DNA from: Ruminococcaceae bacterium UBA1425
GTDB taxonomy: Bacteria > Bacillota > Clostridia > Oscillospirales > Acutalibacteraceae
Assembly (NCBI GenBank): GCA_002329365.1
Contig: DCUB01000043.1
Location: 1-25,218 of the forward strand
Length of the DNA stretch: 25,218 nucleotides
Direction of reading: 5' to 3'
The position numbers and the translations under genes are program-made. Below the pieces are notes generated by a model. The model did no database searches. It was not told the DNA's origin and worked only from the letters and a program-made list of their open reading frames with translations. How positions within the stretch are numbered: position 1 is the stretch's first letter; every line of letters begins with the position of its first letter. Positions 14,111-21,114 of this stretch are shown piece after piece.

Positions 14111-15190
14111 TCAATCAATATAGCCTTGAGCGCAAAGCTGCTCGGCGAGCAGGACAGCGCCGCCGGCCGCTCCCCTTAAGGTGTTGTGTGACAGGCAGAC
14201 AAACTTGTAGTCGTACTGATTGTCCTCGCGCAGGCGACCTATCGATACCGCCATGCCGCCCTCAAGGTCGCGGTGGAGCTTTGTCTGAGGCATGTTGTCC
14301 TCCTCAAAGTAGTTGAGGAACTGAACGGGCGCGCTTGGCAGCTTCTGCTCCTGGGGATAGCCCTTGAATTCCTTCCAGACCTTTAACATTTCTTCTTTTG
14401 AAGGCTTGTTTTCGAAACGTACGAAAACGGCTCCGAGATGCCCGTTTGTAACGGGAACTCTTATGCACTGTGCCGTAAAGTTGGGAGACGACGCGGGAAC
14501 GATTACACCGTCCTTAATTTCGCCCCAAAGCTTGAGCGGCTCTTTTTCGCTTTTTTCTTCCTCGCCGCCGATGAAGGGGATGACATTGTCAACCATCTCG
14601 GGCCATGTTTCAAAGGTTTTGCCGGCGCCCGATATCGCCTGATATGTACAGACAAGCACGTCCTTTATGCCGTATGACGAAAGCGGGAACAATGCGGGGA
14701 CGTAGCTTTGGAGAGAGCAGTTTGACTTTACGGCTATGAAGCCGCGCTTTGTGCCGAGTCGCTTGCGCTGGAAGGGGATAACGTCGGCGTGATACGGGTT
14801 AAGCTCGGGTACAATCATCGGGACGTCGGGCGTGAAGCGGTGGGCGCTGTTGTTTGAAACGACGGGGCATTCAGCCTTTGCATACGTTTCCTCAAGTGCC
14901 TTTATCTCGTCCTTTTTCATGTCAACGGCGCAGAAAACGAAATCAACCGATGACGCTATCTTTTCAATATCGTCGGTAGCGCTGAGAACAACAAGGTTCT
15001 CCATGGACTCCGGCATCGGTTTTTCAATGCTCCAGCGTTCGCCCGCGGCTTCCTTGTATGTTTTGCCTGCCGAGCGCGAGCTGGCGGCGACGGTTGTTAC
15101 GTTGAACCACGGGTGGTTTTCAAGCAACACCGCGAAACGCTGACCTACCATGCCTGTCGCTCCGATGATACCTACGTTGTACTTTTTCAT
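14111..15190 (-). CDS. asd: Aspartate-semialdehyde dehydrogenase
   Basis: Asd makes aspartate semialdehyde, the branch point to lysine/DAP, methionine and threonine. The 359-residue protein starts with the NADP-binding GIIGATGMVGQRF (8-20) and contains the active-site cysteine C158 in KSNCSLQ, then SGAGKTFETWPEM and PVTNGHLGAVFVRF. Length and motifs (RKRLG, SNNSAHR) resemble the archaeal/fungal-type branch rather than E. coli Asd; this branch is also found in some Firmicutes. GAAAGGA lies 10 bases before the ATG. It is the first gene of a four-gene operon with its own promoter. Confidence 0.95.
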   Translation of the reverse strand: MKKYNVGIIGATGMVGQRFAVLLENHPWFNVTTVAASSRSAGKTYKEAAGERWSIEKPMPESMENLVVLSATDDIEKIASSVDFVFCAVDMKKDEIKALEETYAKAECPVVSNNSAHRFTPDVPMIVPELNPYHADVIPFQRKRLGTKRGFIAVKSNCSLQSYVPALFPLSSYGIKDVLVCTYQAISGAGKTFETWPEMVDNVIPFIGGEEEKSEKEPLKLWGEIKDGVIVPASSPNFTAQCIRVPVTNGHLGAVFVRFENKPSKEEMLKVWKEFKGYPQEQKLPSAPVQFLNYFEEDNMPQTKLHRDLEGGMAVSIGRLREDNQYDYKFVCLSHNTLRGAAGGAVLLAEQLCAQGYID

Positions 15191-15228
15191 TGTACGTCAT
15201 TCCTTTCAAGATGCAACATAAAAAACTG

Positions 15229-15257
15229 TTGTAATGAAACATCTTTTGCAATATAAT
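15229..15257 (+). promoter_or_regulatory. Candidate promoter of queA-tgt
   Basis: TTGTAA (15229-15234), a 17-bp spacer and a perfect TATAAT (15252-15257) face queA. Transcription from about 15264 would give a leader of about 170 bases that is antisense to part of the asd leader. A weaker alternative (TTTATA, 17-bp spacer, TAAAAT near 15350) lies closer to queA. Confidence 0.55.
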
Positions 15258-15310
15258 AGATGAGATGATTTTGAAAAAACTCTCACCAGTATAAAAAGAT
15301 ATTATTTAAC

Positions 15311-15340
15311 ATCATATCACAACGAGCATTTATATGTCAA
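15311..15340 (-). promoter_or_regulatory. Sigma-A promoter of the asd-dap operon
   Basis: On the minus strand TTGACA (complement of 15335-15340), an 18-bp spacer and TATGAT (complement of 15311-15316) form a strong promoter. The leader of about 115 bases contains AAGATG..CAACA / TGTTG..CATCTT complementary segments but does not resemble a lysine riboswitch. Confidence 0.75.
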
Positions 15341-15372
15341 ACAAATTATATTAAAATCAGAGGAAAATGTTG

Positions 15373-15413
15373 AAAAAATGCACGGCATTCTAAGCGCCGT
15401 CAAAGCATTTTTT
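15373..15413 (+). terminator. Hairpin with T-run in the queA leader
   Basis: Outer arms AAAAAATGC (15373-15381) and GCATTTTTT (15405-15413) and inner arms ACGGC/GCCGT (15382-15386 / 15396-15400) make a terminator-like stem with a bulge and a T-run, ending 22 bases before queA. It could be an attenuator of queA-tgt or block read-through. It does not match a preQ1 riboswitch that I can recognise. Confidence 0.45.
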
Positions 15414-15435
15414 CCGGAAAGGCACGGCTTTAAGA

Positions 15436-16464
15436 TTGAAGAAAAGTGATTTTTATTACGAGCTGCCGCAGGAGCTTATTGCCCAGCACCCCGCAGAAAG
15501 GCGCGACGGCTCAAGGCTTCTGACGCTTAACAAAACAACGGGGGAAATACGTCACGGCGTTTTCGGCGACATCGAAGGGCTGCTGCGAAAGGGCGACTGC
15601 CTTATCCTGAACGATACAAGGGTTCTGCCCGCGAGGCTTTACGGCATAAAGGAGGGGACGGGCGCGAGGGTTGAGTTTCTGCTCCTCAGTCAAAAGAGCG
15701 CCGACACATGGGAGACTCTCGCGGGGCCGGGCAAAAAAGCTAAAAAGGGCTCGCGCTTTACTTTCGGCGACGGTCTGATGAGCTGCGAGGTGCTTGAATC
15801 CCTGAACAACGGAAACCGCCTTGTAAGGTTTTTCTTCGACGGAAGCTTTTTTGAAACGCTCGACAGGATAGGCGAAATGCCCCTGCCGCACTATATAACC
15901 GAAAAGCTTGAGGACAGGGAGCGTTATCAGACGGTTTACGCACGCTATTCCGGGAGTGCCGCCGCCCCTACGGCGGGACTTCATTTTACAAAAGAGCTGC
16001 TCGACAAAATCCGCCAAAAGGGCGTCGAAATCGGCTTTGTCACGCTTCATGTCGGCCTCGGAACATTCCGTCCCGTAAAGGCTGATAACATTGAAGAGCA
16101 TCACATGCATTCCGAGCATTATCATGTACCTGCCGAAACGGCTGATATAATAGACCGCACAAAGGAGAGGGGAGGCAGGGTTGTGGCGGTGGGCACAACC
16201 TGCTGCCGCACGCTTGAATCGGTTTACCGCGAAAAGGGTAAAATATGCGAGCACGACGCGTGGACCGACATTTTTATATATCCGGGCTTCGAATTCAAAT
16301 GCATAGACGCGCTTATAACGAATTTCCACCTTCCCGAAAGCACGCTTATAATGCTCGTCTGCGCCTTCTGCGGCTATGAAAATACAATGCGGGCATACAA
16401 GGTTGCCGTACAAGAAAAATACCGCTTCTTTTCCTTCGGCGATGCGATGTTCATTTCGGATTGA
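15436..16464 (+). CDS. queA: S-adenosylmethionine:tRNA ribosyltransferase-isomerase
   Basis: QueA transfers and isomerises the ribosyl group of SAM to the preQ1 base already in tRNA, forming epoxyqueuosine. The 342-residue length is usual. Family motifs are present: DFYYELPQELIAQHPA near the start, LNDTRVLPARL, APTAGLHFT, VTLHVGLGTFRPV and the C-terminal FGDAMFI. The start is a TTG at 15436, matching the DF.(F/Y)ELP position of E. coli QueA; AAAGG lies 13 bases upstream, a rather long spacing. The gene is followed by tgt 15 bases later, the common pairing. Confidence 0.96.
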   Translation: MKKSDFYYELPQELIAQHPAERRDGSRLLTLNKTTGEIRHGVFGDIEGLLRKGDCLILNDTRVLPARLYGIKEGTGARVEFLLLSQKSADTWETLAGPGKKAKKGSRFTFGDGLMSCEVLESLNNGNRLVRFFFDGSFFETLDRIGEMPLPHYITEKLEDRERYQTVYARYSGSAAAPTAGLHFTKELLDKIRQKGVEIGFVTLHVGLGTFRPVKADNIEEHHMHSEHYHVPAETADIIDRTKERGGRVVAVGTTCCRTLESVYREKGKICEHDAWTDIFIYPGFEFKCIDALITNFHLPESTLIMLVCAFCGYENTMRAYKVAVQEKYRFFSFGDAMFISD

Positions 16465-16479
16465 AAGGTATAAAATTAT

Positions 16480-17610
16480 ATGTTCAGAATCTTAAAAAAA
16501 GACGGGAACGCAAGGCGCGGCGAGTTTAAAACAGTTCACGGAACCGTTCAGACGCCTGCGTTTCAGAACGTCGCCACCTGCGCGGCTATCAAGGGCGCGC
16601 TTTCGGCTTTTGACCTTAAGGATATCGGCTGTCAGCAGATGCTCTGCAACACATATCACCTTCATGTCCGCCCGGGTGACGTGCTTATAAGGGAGCTTGG
16701 CGGACTTCGCGAGTTCACCGGCTGGGACGGACCTATTCTTACCGACAGCGGCGGCTTTCAGGTGTTTTCGCTCGCTCCGCTTCGGAAAATCAGGGAGGAG
16801 GGCGTGTATTTCAGCTCGCATGTGGACGGCAGGCATATTTTTATGGGGCCGGAGGAAAGCATGAGGATACAGTCAAACCTCGCGTCCACCATAGCCATGG
16901 CGTTCGACGAGTGCGTGAAGAATCCTGCCGAGCCTGAATACGCGAAAAAGTCCTGCGAAAGGACGGTGCGCTGGCTTTACCGCTGCCGCGACGAGCTGTT
17001 AAGGCTTAATTCGCTGCCCGACACAATCAACAAAAAGCAGATGCTGTTCGGCATCAATCAGGGCAGCACATACGAAGGGCTGCGCATAGAGAACATGCAG
17101 AGAATAGCTGAGCTTGACCTCGACGGCTACGCCATAGGCGGGCTTGCTGTCGGCGAACCCAAGGAGGAAATGTACAGAATAATAGCCGCCGTCGCGCCGT
17201 ACATGCCGCAGGACAAGCCGCGCTACCTGATGGGCGTCGGCACGCCCGGCAATATGCTCGAGGCGGTTTCGATGGGCATAGACTATTTCGACTGCGTAAT
17301 GCCGAGCCGCAACGCGAGGCACGGGCACCTTTTTACAACGGAGGGCATAATAAACCTCAACAACGCGAAATACGAGCGCGACACGCGCCCCATTGACGAG
17401 CAGTGCGGCTGCCCGACCTGCAAGCGCCATTCAAGGGCATATATCCGCCATCTATTTAAGGCAGGGGAGATGCTTGCGATGCGCCTTTGTGTTACCCACA
17501 ACCTGTATTTTTATAATACTCTGATGAAAAAAATCCGTGACAGCATCGACGAAGGACGCTTCACGGAATTCAGGGAAAAATACGCTGATTTGCTTGACAC
17601 AAGAATATAA
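16480..17610 (+). CDS. tgt: Queuine tRNA-guanine transglycosylase
   Basis: Tgt exchanges guanine-34 of GUN-anticodon tRNAs for preQ1 in bacteria. The 376-residue protein keeps TDSGGFQVFSLA (acid/base D89), MAFDEC (140-145), GINQG (191-195), IGGLAVGE, the nucleophile D271 in YFDCVMPSRNARHG, and the zinc site C309, C311, C314 and H340. Co-transcription with queA is expected, as only 15 bases separate them. The queuosine precursor genes queCDEF are not in the window. A hairpin follows. Confidence 0.97.
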   Translation: MFRILKKDGNARRGEFKTVHGTVQTPAFQNVATCAAIKGALSAFDLKDIGCQQMLCNTYHLHVRPGDVLIRELGGLREFTGWDGPILTDSGGFQVFSLAPLRKIREEGVYFSSHVDGRHIFMGPEESMRIQSNLASTIAMAFDECVKNPAEPEYAKKSCERTVRWLYRCRDELLRLNSLPDTINKKQMLFGINQGSTYEGLRIENMQRIAELDLDGYAIGGLAVGEPKEEMYRIIAAVAPYMPQDKPRYLMGVGTPGNMLEAVSMGIDYFDCVMPSRNARHGHLFTTEGIINLNNAKYERDTRPIDEQCGCPTCKRHSRAYIRHLFKAGEMLAMRLCVTHNLYFYNTLMKKIRDSIDEGRFTEFREKYADLLDTRI

Positions 17611-17626
17611 GGTAATAACAAAAACA

Positions 17627-17662
17627 AGGCGGCGGGACGATTTGCCCGCCGCCTGTATTATT
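17627..17662 (+). terminator. Terminator after queA-tgt
   Basis: AGGCGGCGGG (17627-17636) pairs perfectly with CCCGCCGCCT (17645-17654) around an eight-base loop, 17 bases after the tgt stop. The following GTATTATTC is only moderately T-rich, so termination relies on the very stable stem. Confidence 0.7.
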
Positions 17663-17768
17663 CATTTCGTATGCGGGGGGATTGACCGCGCCGACAAGAA
17701 ATGCCGCTGCTAATATAACACCTTAACTTTGACTAAGACATGTTAGTAATTCAGAACATTGATATAGG
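17663..17768. other. Start of the tgt-lipase spacer with no recognisable feature
   Basis: The spacer from 17611 to 18148 (about 540 bases) has no gene that I can support. After the tgt terminator this first part shows no ribosome site or conserved reading frame. The rest of the spacer is mainly repeats, listed separately. Confidence 0.4.
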
Positions 17769-17871
17769 GGACGACGCCCACGGCGTCCCTTAATTATACG
17801 TAATATAAGAGACAACAAACGTGTTGTCGAGGGCGCCGACCCCCTACAAATCAGGGCGTTAACGTTTGCCT
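17769..17871 (+). repeat. ~100-nt intergenic repeat, copy B
   Basis: Starts with the hairpin GGACGACGCCCAC..GGCGTCC, then an AT-rich centre, GTCGAGGGCGCCGACC and GGGCGTTAACGTTTGCCT. It matches the reverse complement of 11763-11860 in order and in most positions. The conserved blocks are themselves palindromic, suggesting a folded or mobilised element. Confidence 0.75.
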
Positions 17872-17980
17872 TGCAGGGCGCGGCATCCTTTAGCGTCGCC
17901 GTCTGTTTTGTTATAACTGTGTTCGGCTGTTTCGCCAAGCTTGTTAAACAAAGCTCAAACCTGAACAAGAACCGCCTGAA

Positions 17981-18030
17981 GATTCTTCGCTGCGCTCAGA
18001 ATGACAGGTACTGCGCTCAGAATGACAGGT
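17981..18030. repeat. REP-like tandem 20-mers
   Basis: CTGCGCTCAGAATGACAGGT occurs at 17990-18009 and again at 18011-18030, preceded by GATTCTTCG. The TTCGCTGCGCTCAGAATGACA text is a common extragenic repeat type in many bacterial genomes (from memory). Confidence 0.75.
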
Positions 18031-18034
18031 TTTT

Positions 18035-18071
18035 ATGTCATCCTGAGGCGCAACGCGCCGAAGGATCTTTC
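18035..18071 (+). repeat. 37-nt extragenic palindromic repeat
   Basis: It contains the stem ATCCT..GGCGC / GCGCC..AGGAT. The same 37 bases occur as an exact inverted copy at 25154-25190. It lies directly after the tandem 20-mers, and the CACACAGGTGC / CTCCTAC module (18091-18109) follows. Confidence 0.85.
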
Positions 18072-18148
18072 ATAACGCGAAACGTGCGCACACACAGGTG
18101 CACTCCTACGATGCAACAGGTTATGTCGTAATTCAAAATCAAACATGT

Positions 18149-19714
18149 TTATTTGTTCCTGCTTTTTATAAAACCGACAAGCGACGAACAAAAATCCTTA
18201 ATAGTCCGCAACAGTGAATAATCGGCAATGCTCTCATTAAGCGCGCAGTTATCGACCGTCATGGGAACAATGGACTCGTCGTCCTTGTTATAAAGCATAA
18301 ACTGCGGGAATTCCGCGCTGTCGCGGACTGTTACCTGCTCTTCGGAATAAAGTATGTGATATGATATTTTGTCGTAGTCGGCGCAGGAATGCGAATGAAG
18401 AAGCTCGCGCACGAACCATGTGTATTCCGGATATTTGCAGGTTGACGCGTCTATCTGGTTGTCGGGAGAGACATGGCTGTGTCCGCACTGCACCTTCTGC
18501 GTGTAGCCGGCGCCCAGCGTCCCCTCAAGCGAAGAACAGAAAGCGCCGAAGCTCGCGCCTTTTGTGTCGATAACAGAGTCGCCCATCAGGTCCCAGCCCT
18601 CGATGCAGGGAGTAAGCTGACTGCCGTATTTTGATATGACGCCGAAATTAATACCTCTGTCAAACAGTCCTGCGATTAACTCGTCGCCCTTTTTACGGAC
18701 ATTGTTATCGTAGTTGTCTATCCTTGCAATCAGCTCCGTAAACCTTTCGTCGCCGACGAGCAAATCCTGCTTTGCCTTGTCATACAAATCGGCGGGGATA
18801 AGGCTCCACAGGCCGGGCATTGTAACAAGAGAAGTGAGCATAACCTCGTCATAAACCCTGTCGCCCTGTTCCTCAAGCAGCTTATCGACAAACAGACCGA
18901 CGCCGTCTAAAACCTTTGTTTTATAAAGCAGGTTTACAAGCGTTTTTATTAAACGGCTCTGCTCGTCGTCTTTGAGCATGTCGTCCATAAATCTCGCTAC
19001 GGCAATACCGTCCACCTCAATCATCCTGACGAACGGCTCGCCGCACGTTACGGTGCCGTTAAACGCGGGAGCCGAAAAAAGAACACCGTCAAGCGCGTCG
19101 TAGCCGAACTGCGCTATGTATGACATCACTATAACCGAACCCATGCTGAAGCCGATTAGGTTTACCTTTTCGTGGCCGGTATGCTCGCTCACGCGCTGTA
19201 TGAACCCGTCAAGCCGAACGGCAATCTCCATCGGGTCAAGACGCCAGTCATAGTAAAAGGTTGCGTATTGTGTATCCCTGTGGTTAGCCGAGTCTTTTAT
19301 GTAAGCCGTACGGTAATCCCAATCAATTCCCGTACCCTCTTTCGGATTTCCGCTGTTGTCGCACGCCGCGTCGTCAAAAACAGAGTTCACGGGACCTATA
19401 AGAGCGTCGCCTATGTATTTCCACTTGCGTGTTACAAGGTATTTGCCGATGCATGTAAATAAGTTTACGTCAAGCACGGCGGACTTTATATCTTCGCCGG
19501 ACGGCGGGAATATTACCTTTCTGTCTTCGCTTTCAACGTCCTTATAGATGTCCTTTGTGTTGACGCCCTGAACATAAACGGTGGGCGAAAAGCCGCAGTC
19601 GCAAAAGTCACCGCGCGTTTGTGCCGACGCGGCAAAGGAGAACAGCGGAACGGCGGAAAACACCGTCAACACCGCAAGAATAATTGAAACCGGCTTTATA
19701 ATCCTTCTTTCCAT
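18149..19714 (-). CDS. Secreted LCAT-like alpha/beta-hydrolase (lipase/acyltransferase)
   Basis: This 521-residue protein starts at an ATG preceded by GAAAGGA. It has a signal peptide (1-29, ending VPLFSFAAS) and an alpha/beta-hydrolase fold resembling the lecithin:cholesterol acyltransferase family: YYDWRLDPMEIAVRLDGFI (a characteristic DWR block, 154-172) and LIGFSMGS with nucleophile S190. The acid and histidine probably lie in the 370-430 region (GDSVID; GHSHVSPDNQID) but cannot be assigned firmly. It should hydrolyse or transfer acyl esters outside the cell. The C-terminus (SLLRTIKDFCSSLVGFIK) is weakly amphipathic. It is the last gene after mltG and a 31-residue peptide gene. The signal peptide closely resembles that of the PHP protein. 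Confidence 0.8.
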   Translation of the reverse strand: MERRIIKPVSIILAVLTVFSAVPLFSFAASAQTRGDFCDCGFSPTVYVQGVNTKDIYKDVESEDRKVIFPPSGEDIKSAVLDVNLFTCIGKYLVTRKWKYIGDALIGPVNSVFDDAACDNSGNPKEGTGIDWDYRTAYIKDSANHRDTQYATFYYDWRLDPMEIAVRLDGFIQRVSEHTGHEKVNLIGFSMGSVIVMSYIAQFGYDALDGVLFSAPAFNGTVTCGEPFVRMIEVDGIAVARFMDDMLKDDEQSRLIKTLVNLLYKTKVLDGVGLFVDKLLEEQGDRVYDEVMLTSLVTMPGLWSLIPADLYDKAKQDLLVGDERFTELIARIDNYDNNVRKKGDELIAGLFDRGINFGVISKYGSQLTPCIEGWDLMGDSVIDTKGASFGAFCSSLEGTLGAGYTQKVQCGHSHVSPDNQIDASTCKYPEYTWFVRELLHSHSCADYDKISYHILYSEEQVTVRDSAEFPQFMLYNKDDESIVPMTVDNCALNESIADYSLLRTIKDFCSSLVGFIKSRNK

Positions 19715-19746
19715 AATTCATTTCCTTTCAGCTTTATTGTGTTTTC

Positions 19747-19842
19747 TTATCGCTCAACAATCAGGACGGCAAGCAGAATCAAAAGCACCGCGACAATGCC
19801 CCAAAGCTTTTCCGTTCTTTCGCTCTCGTTTTCAAAAAGCAT
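19747..19842 (-). CDS. 31-residue predicted single-pass membrane peptide
   Basis: An ATG (complement of 19840-19842) opens a 31-codon frame ending TAA. The peptide has a charged N-terminus (MLFENESERTEK), one hydrophobic helix (LWGIVAVLLILLAVLIV) and a final ER, so it is a typical small transmembrane protein. It lies 45 bases after the mltG stop and 32 bases before the lipase start, on the same strand. A GGGG sits 8 bases before the ATG, a fair ribosome site. I know no family for it, and function is unknown. It could modulate MltG, the lipase or an envelope complex. Confidence 0.6.
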   Translation of the reverse strand: MLFENESERTEKLWGIVAVLLILLAVLIVER

Positions 19843-19887
19843 TTAATCAGCCCCGTGCTATTATACCGCGCGGCGGCCGCATTATGC

Positions 19888-20772
19888 CTATGCCGTCTTT
19901 ATACCGAGTTCAAGGCATTTTTGCGCGTGGGCGGAGTAGGTTTCGGAATAGTGGTAATTTCCCTGGCTGTCGGTTACAAAATAATAATAATTCGTTTCGG
20001 CCGGATAAAGCGCCGCCTCTATAGCCGCGCTGCCGGGATTGCATATTGGCCCCGCGGGAAGCCCCGCGAATTTGTATGTGTTGTAAAGCTCCGAAATCTG
20101 ATTATACAGCACGTCGTCGCCTTGCGTTGTGCTTTCTTCCGGGCTTTCCGTTTCACTTTGCGCTTCCGACTGACGGAGATACGGCATGACGTGGTCGCGG
20201 ATATAAAAATATGTGGCATCGCACTGAAGCATGTTCAGATACCCTGTGCTTTGCAGGCGGTTGTGAAGCACCGACGACACGTTTTTCATCTCGTTTTCGT
20301 CGCCTGCCTCCGTCTGGATAATGGACGCTAAAATTATAATTTCGTCCATGCTAAACCCAAGCTCGGCAGCGCGCGCGTAATAAACGTCAGTCAGCTTTTT
20401 TGACATGTTGTTGAGAAATCTTTTAAGCGCGTTTTGCGGCGACTCTCCTTTATAAAAATCATATGTGTCGGGGAAAAGATATCCCTCAAGCGCGAACGGT
20501 CTTTCCGAGGTATTTATTATCGATGCCGCAAACTCGTTGTCATCGCCTGCGGAGTTCACAGCCTTTATGAATTCGGCAGCGTAGCATACGCCGTTTTTTT
20601 CAAGCAGCTTTCCAACTTCGTAAACGGTGCTGCCCTCGGGAAATGTGACGCGAACGGTATTGTCCGCCGTTGTTTTGTTATTGTCTTTTGTTTCTCCGCC
20701 GCAGCCGGAAAAACAAAAAACAACCGAAAAAGCCAGAATAACAGACGCCGCGATCCGTGCATATTTCTTCAT
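19888..20772 (-). CDS. mltG: MltG-like endolytic murein transglycosylase, lipoprotein form
   Basis: MltG (YceG family) cuts nascent peptidoglycan strands and so sets glycan length. The start is the ATG at 20772 with GGAGAA 6 bases upstream. The 294-residue protein has a lipoprotein signal: hydrophobic 7-21, then FSGC with C24 as the lipidated residue. The domain shows FPEGSTVYEVG (44-54), LEGYLFPDTYDF (95-106), LASIIQTEAG (148-157) with likely catalytic E155, and the C-terminal LPAGPICNPG (238-247). Usual MltG is anchored by a transmembrane helix; this one is a lipoprotein. A Ser/Glu/Thr-rich insertion of about 30 residues (about 195-225) interrupts the domain. It probably heads an operon with the small peptide and lipase. 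Confidence 0.88.
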   Translation of the reverse strand: MKKYARIAASVILAFSVVFCFSGCGGETKDNNKTTADNTVRVTFPEGSTVYEVGKLLEKNGVCYAAEFIKAVNSAGDDNEFAASIINTSERPFALEGYLFPDTYDFYKGESPQNALKRFLNNMSKKLTDVYYARAAELGFSMDEIIILASIIQTEAGDENEMKNVSSVLHNRLQSTGYLNMLQCDATYFYIRDHVMPYLRQSEAQSETESPEESTTQGDDVLYNQISELYNTYKFAGLPAGPICNPGSAAIEAALYPAETNYYYFVTDSQGNYHYSETYSAHAQKCLELGIKTA

Positions 20773-20800
20773 ACAGGTTCTCCAAAAAATATTTGTCTTT

Positions 20801-20828
20801 ATTTTATCATAACCGTGCATTTTTACAA
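20801..20828 (-). promoter_or_regulatory. Candidate promoter of mltG
   Basis: On the minus strand TTGTAA (complement of 20823-20828), a 16-bp spacer and TAAAAT (complement of 20801-20806, preceded by TATGA) lie about 30 bases before the mltG start. The divergent gene at 20863 shares this region. Confidence 0.55.
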
Positions 20829-20862
20829 GCGTTTTTTAAAAACTATTCCTGAGGTGACAAAA

Positions 20863-21045
20863 ATGTACGGTAAGCAGAAAAAACAAAAAAAGTTCCCCGC
20901 CGAGGCAAAACCGAAAAAGCCCATGTACGAAAGCATGCTTCATCTGTGGGAAACTTCGCTTGAAAACGATATTAACGATATACTCGGCAGCTACACCGGC
21001 AGACCGAAGGACGAAAAGCCGGACCGTGACGAGGAAGATTTGTAA
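20863..21045 (+). CDS. Small highly charged protein of unknown function
   Basis: This 60-residue protein starts at the ATG at 20863 with GAGGTG 6 bases upstream; longer upstream frames overlap mltG and have no ribosome site. It has a lysine-rich N-terminus (KQKKQKKF), a central helix-like part (YESMLHLWETSLENDINDILG) and a very acidic end (DEKPDRDEEDL). I do not recognise the family. No membrane segment or metal motif is seen. It is divergent from mltG and 69 bases upstream of xylA, which has its own promoter, so co-regulation with xylose genes is not implied. Confidence 0.7.
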   Translation: MYGKQKKQKKFPAEAKPKKPMYESMLHLWETSLENDINDILGSYTGRPKDEKPDRDEEDL

Positions 21046-21052
21046 TTTAATA

Positions 21053-21081
21053 TTGCATTCCCGCAAAGGCTGTAATATAAT
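21053..21081 (+). promoter_or_regulatory. Sigma-A promoter of xylA with operator-like repeat
   Basis: TTGCAT (21053-21058), a 17-bp spacer and perfect TATAAT (21076-21081) lie 33 bases before xylA. Immediately after, TTGCAA-CGTTA-TTGTAA (21084-21100) is an inverted repeat with one mismatch at the expected transcription start, so it is a candidate site for a sugar-responsive repressor. It does not fit the CcpA cre consensus cleanly. Confidence 0.7.
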
Positions 21082-21114
21082 GGTTGCAACGTTATTGTAA
21101 AGGAGTAGCCATAT

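Noticed and set aside
15191..15304. Possible lysine riboswitch in the asd leader
   Set aside because: The leader is too short and lacks the conserved L-box core; only simple complementary segments are visible.
15511..16413. Long minus-strand frame inside queA
   Set aside because: Antisense shadow of queA caused by codon bias; no family features.
17981..18071. CRISPR array
   Set aside because: Only two adjacent 20-mers with a one-base gap plus a different palindrome; no regular spacers and no cas genes.
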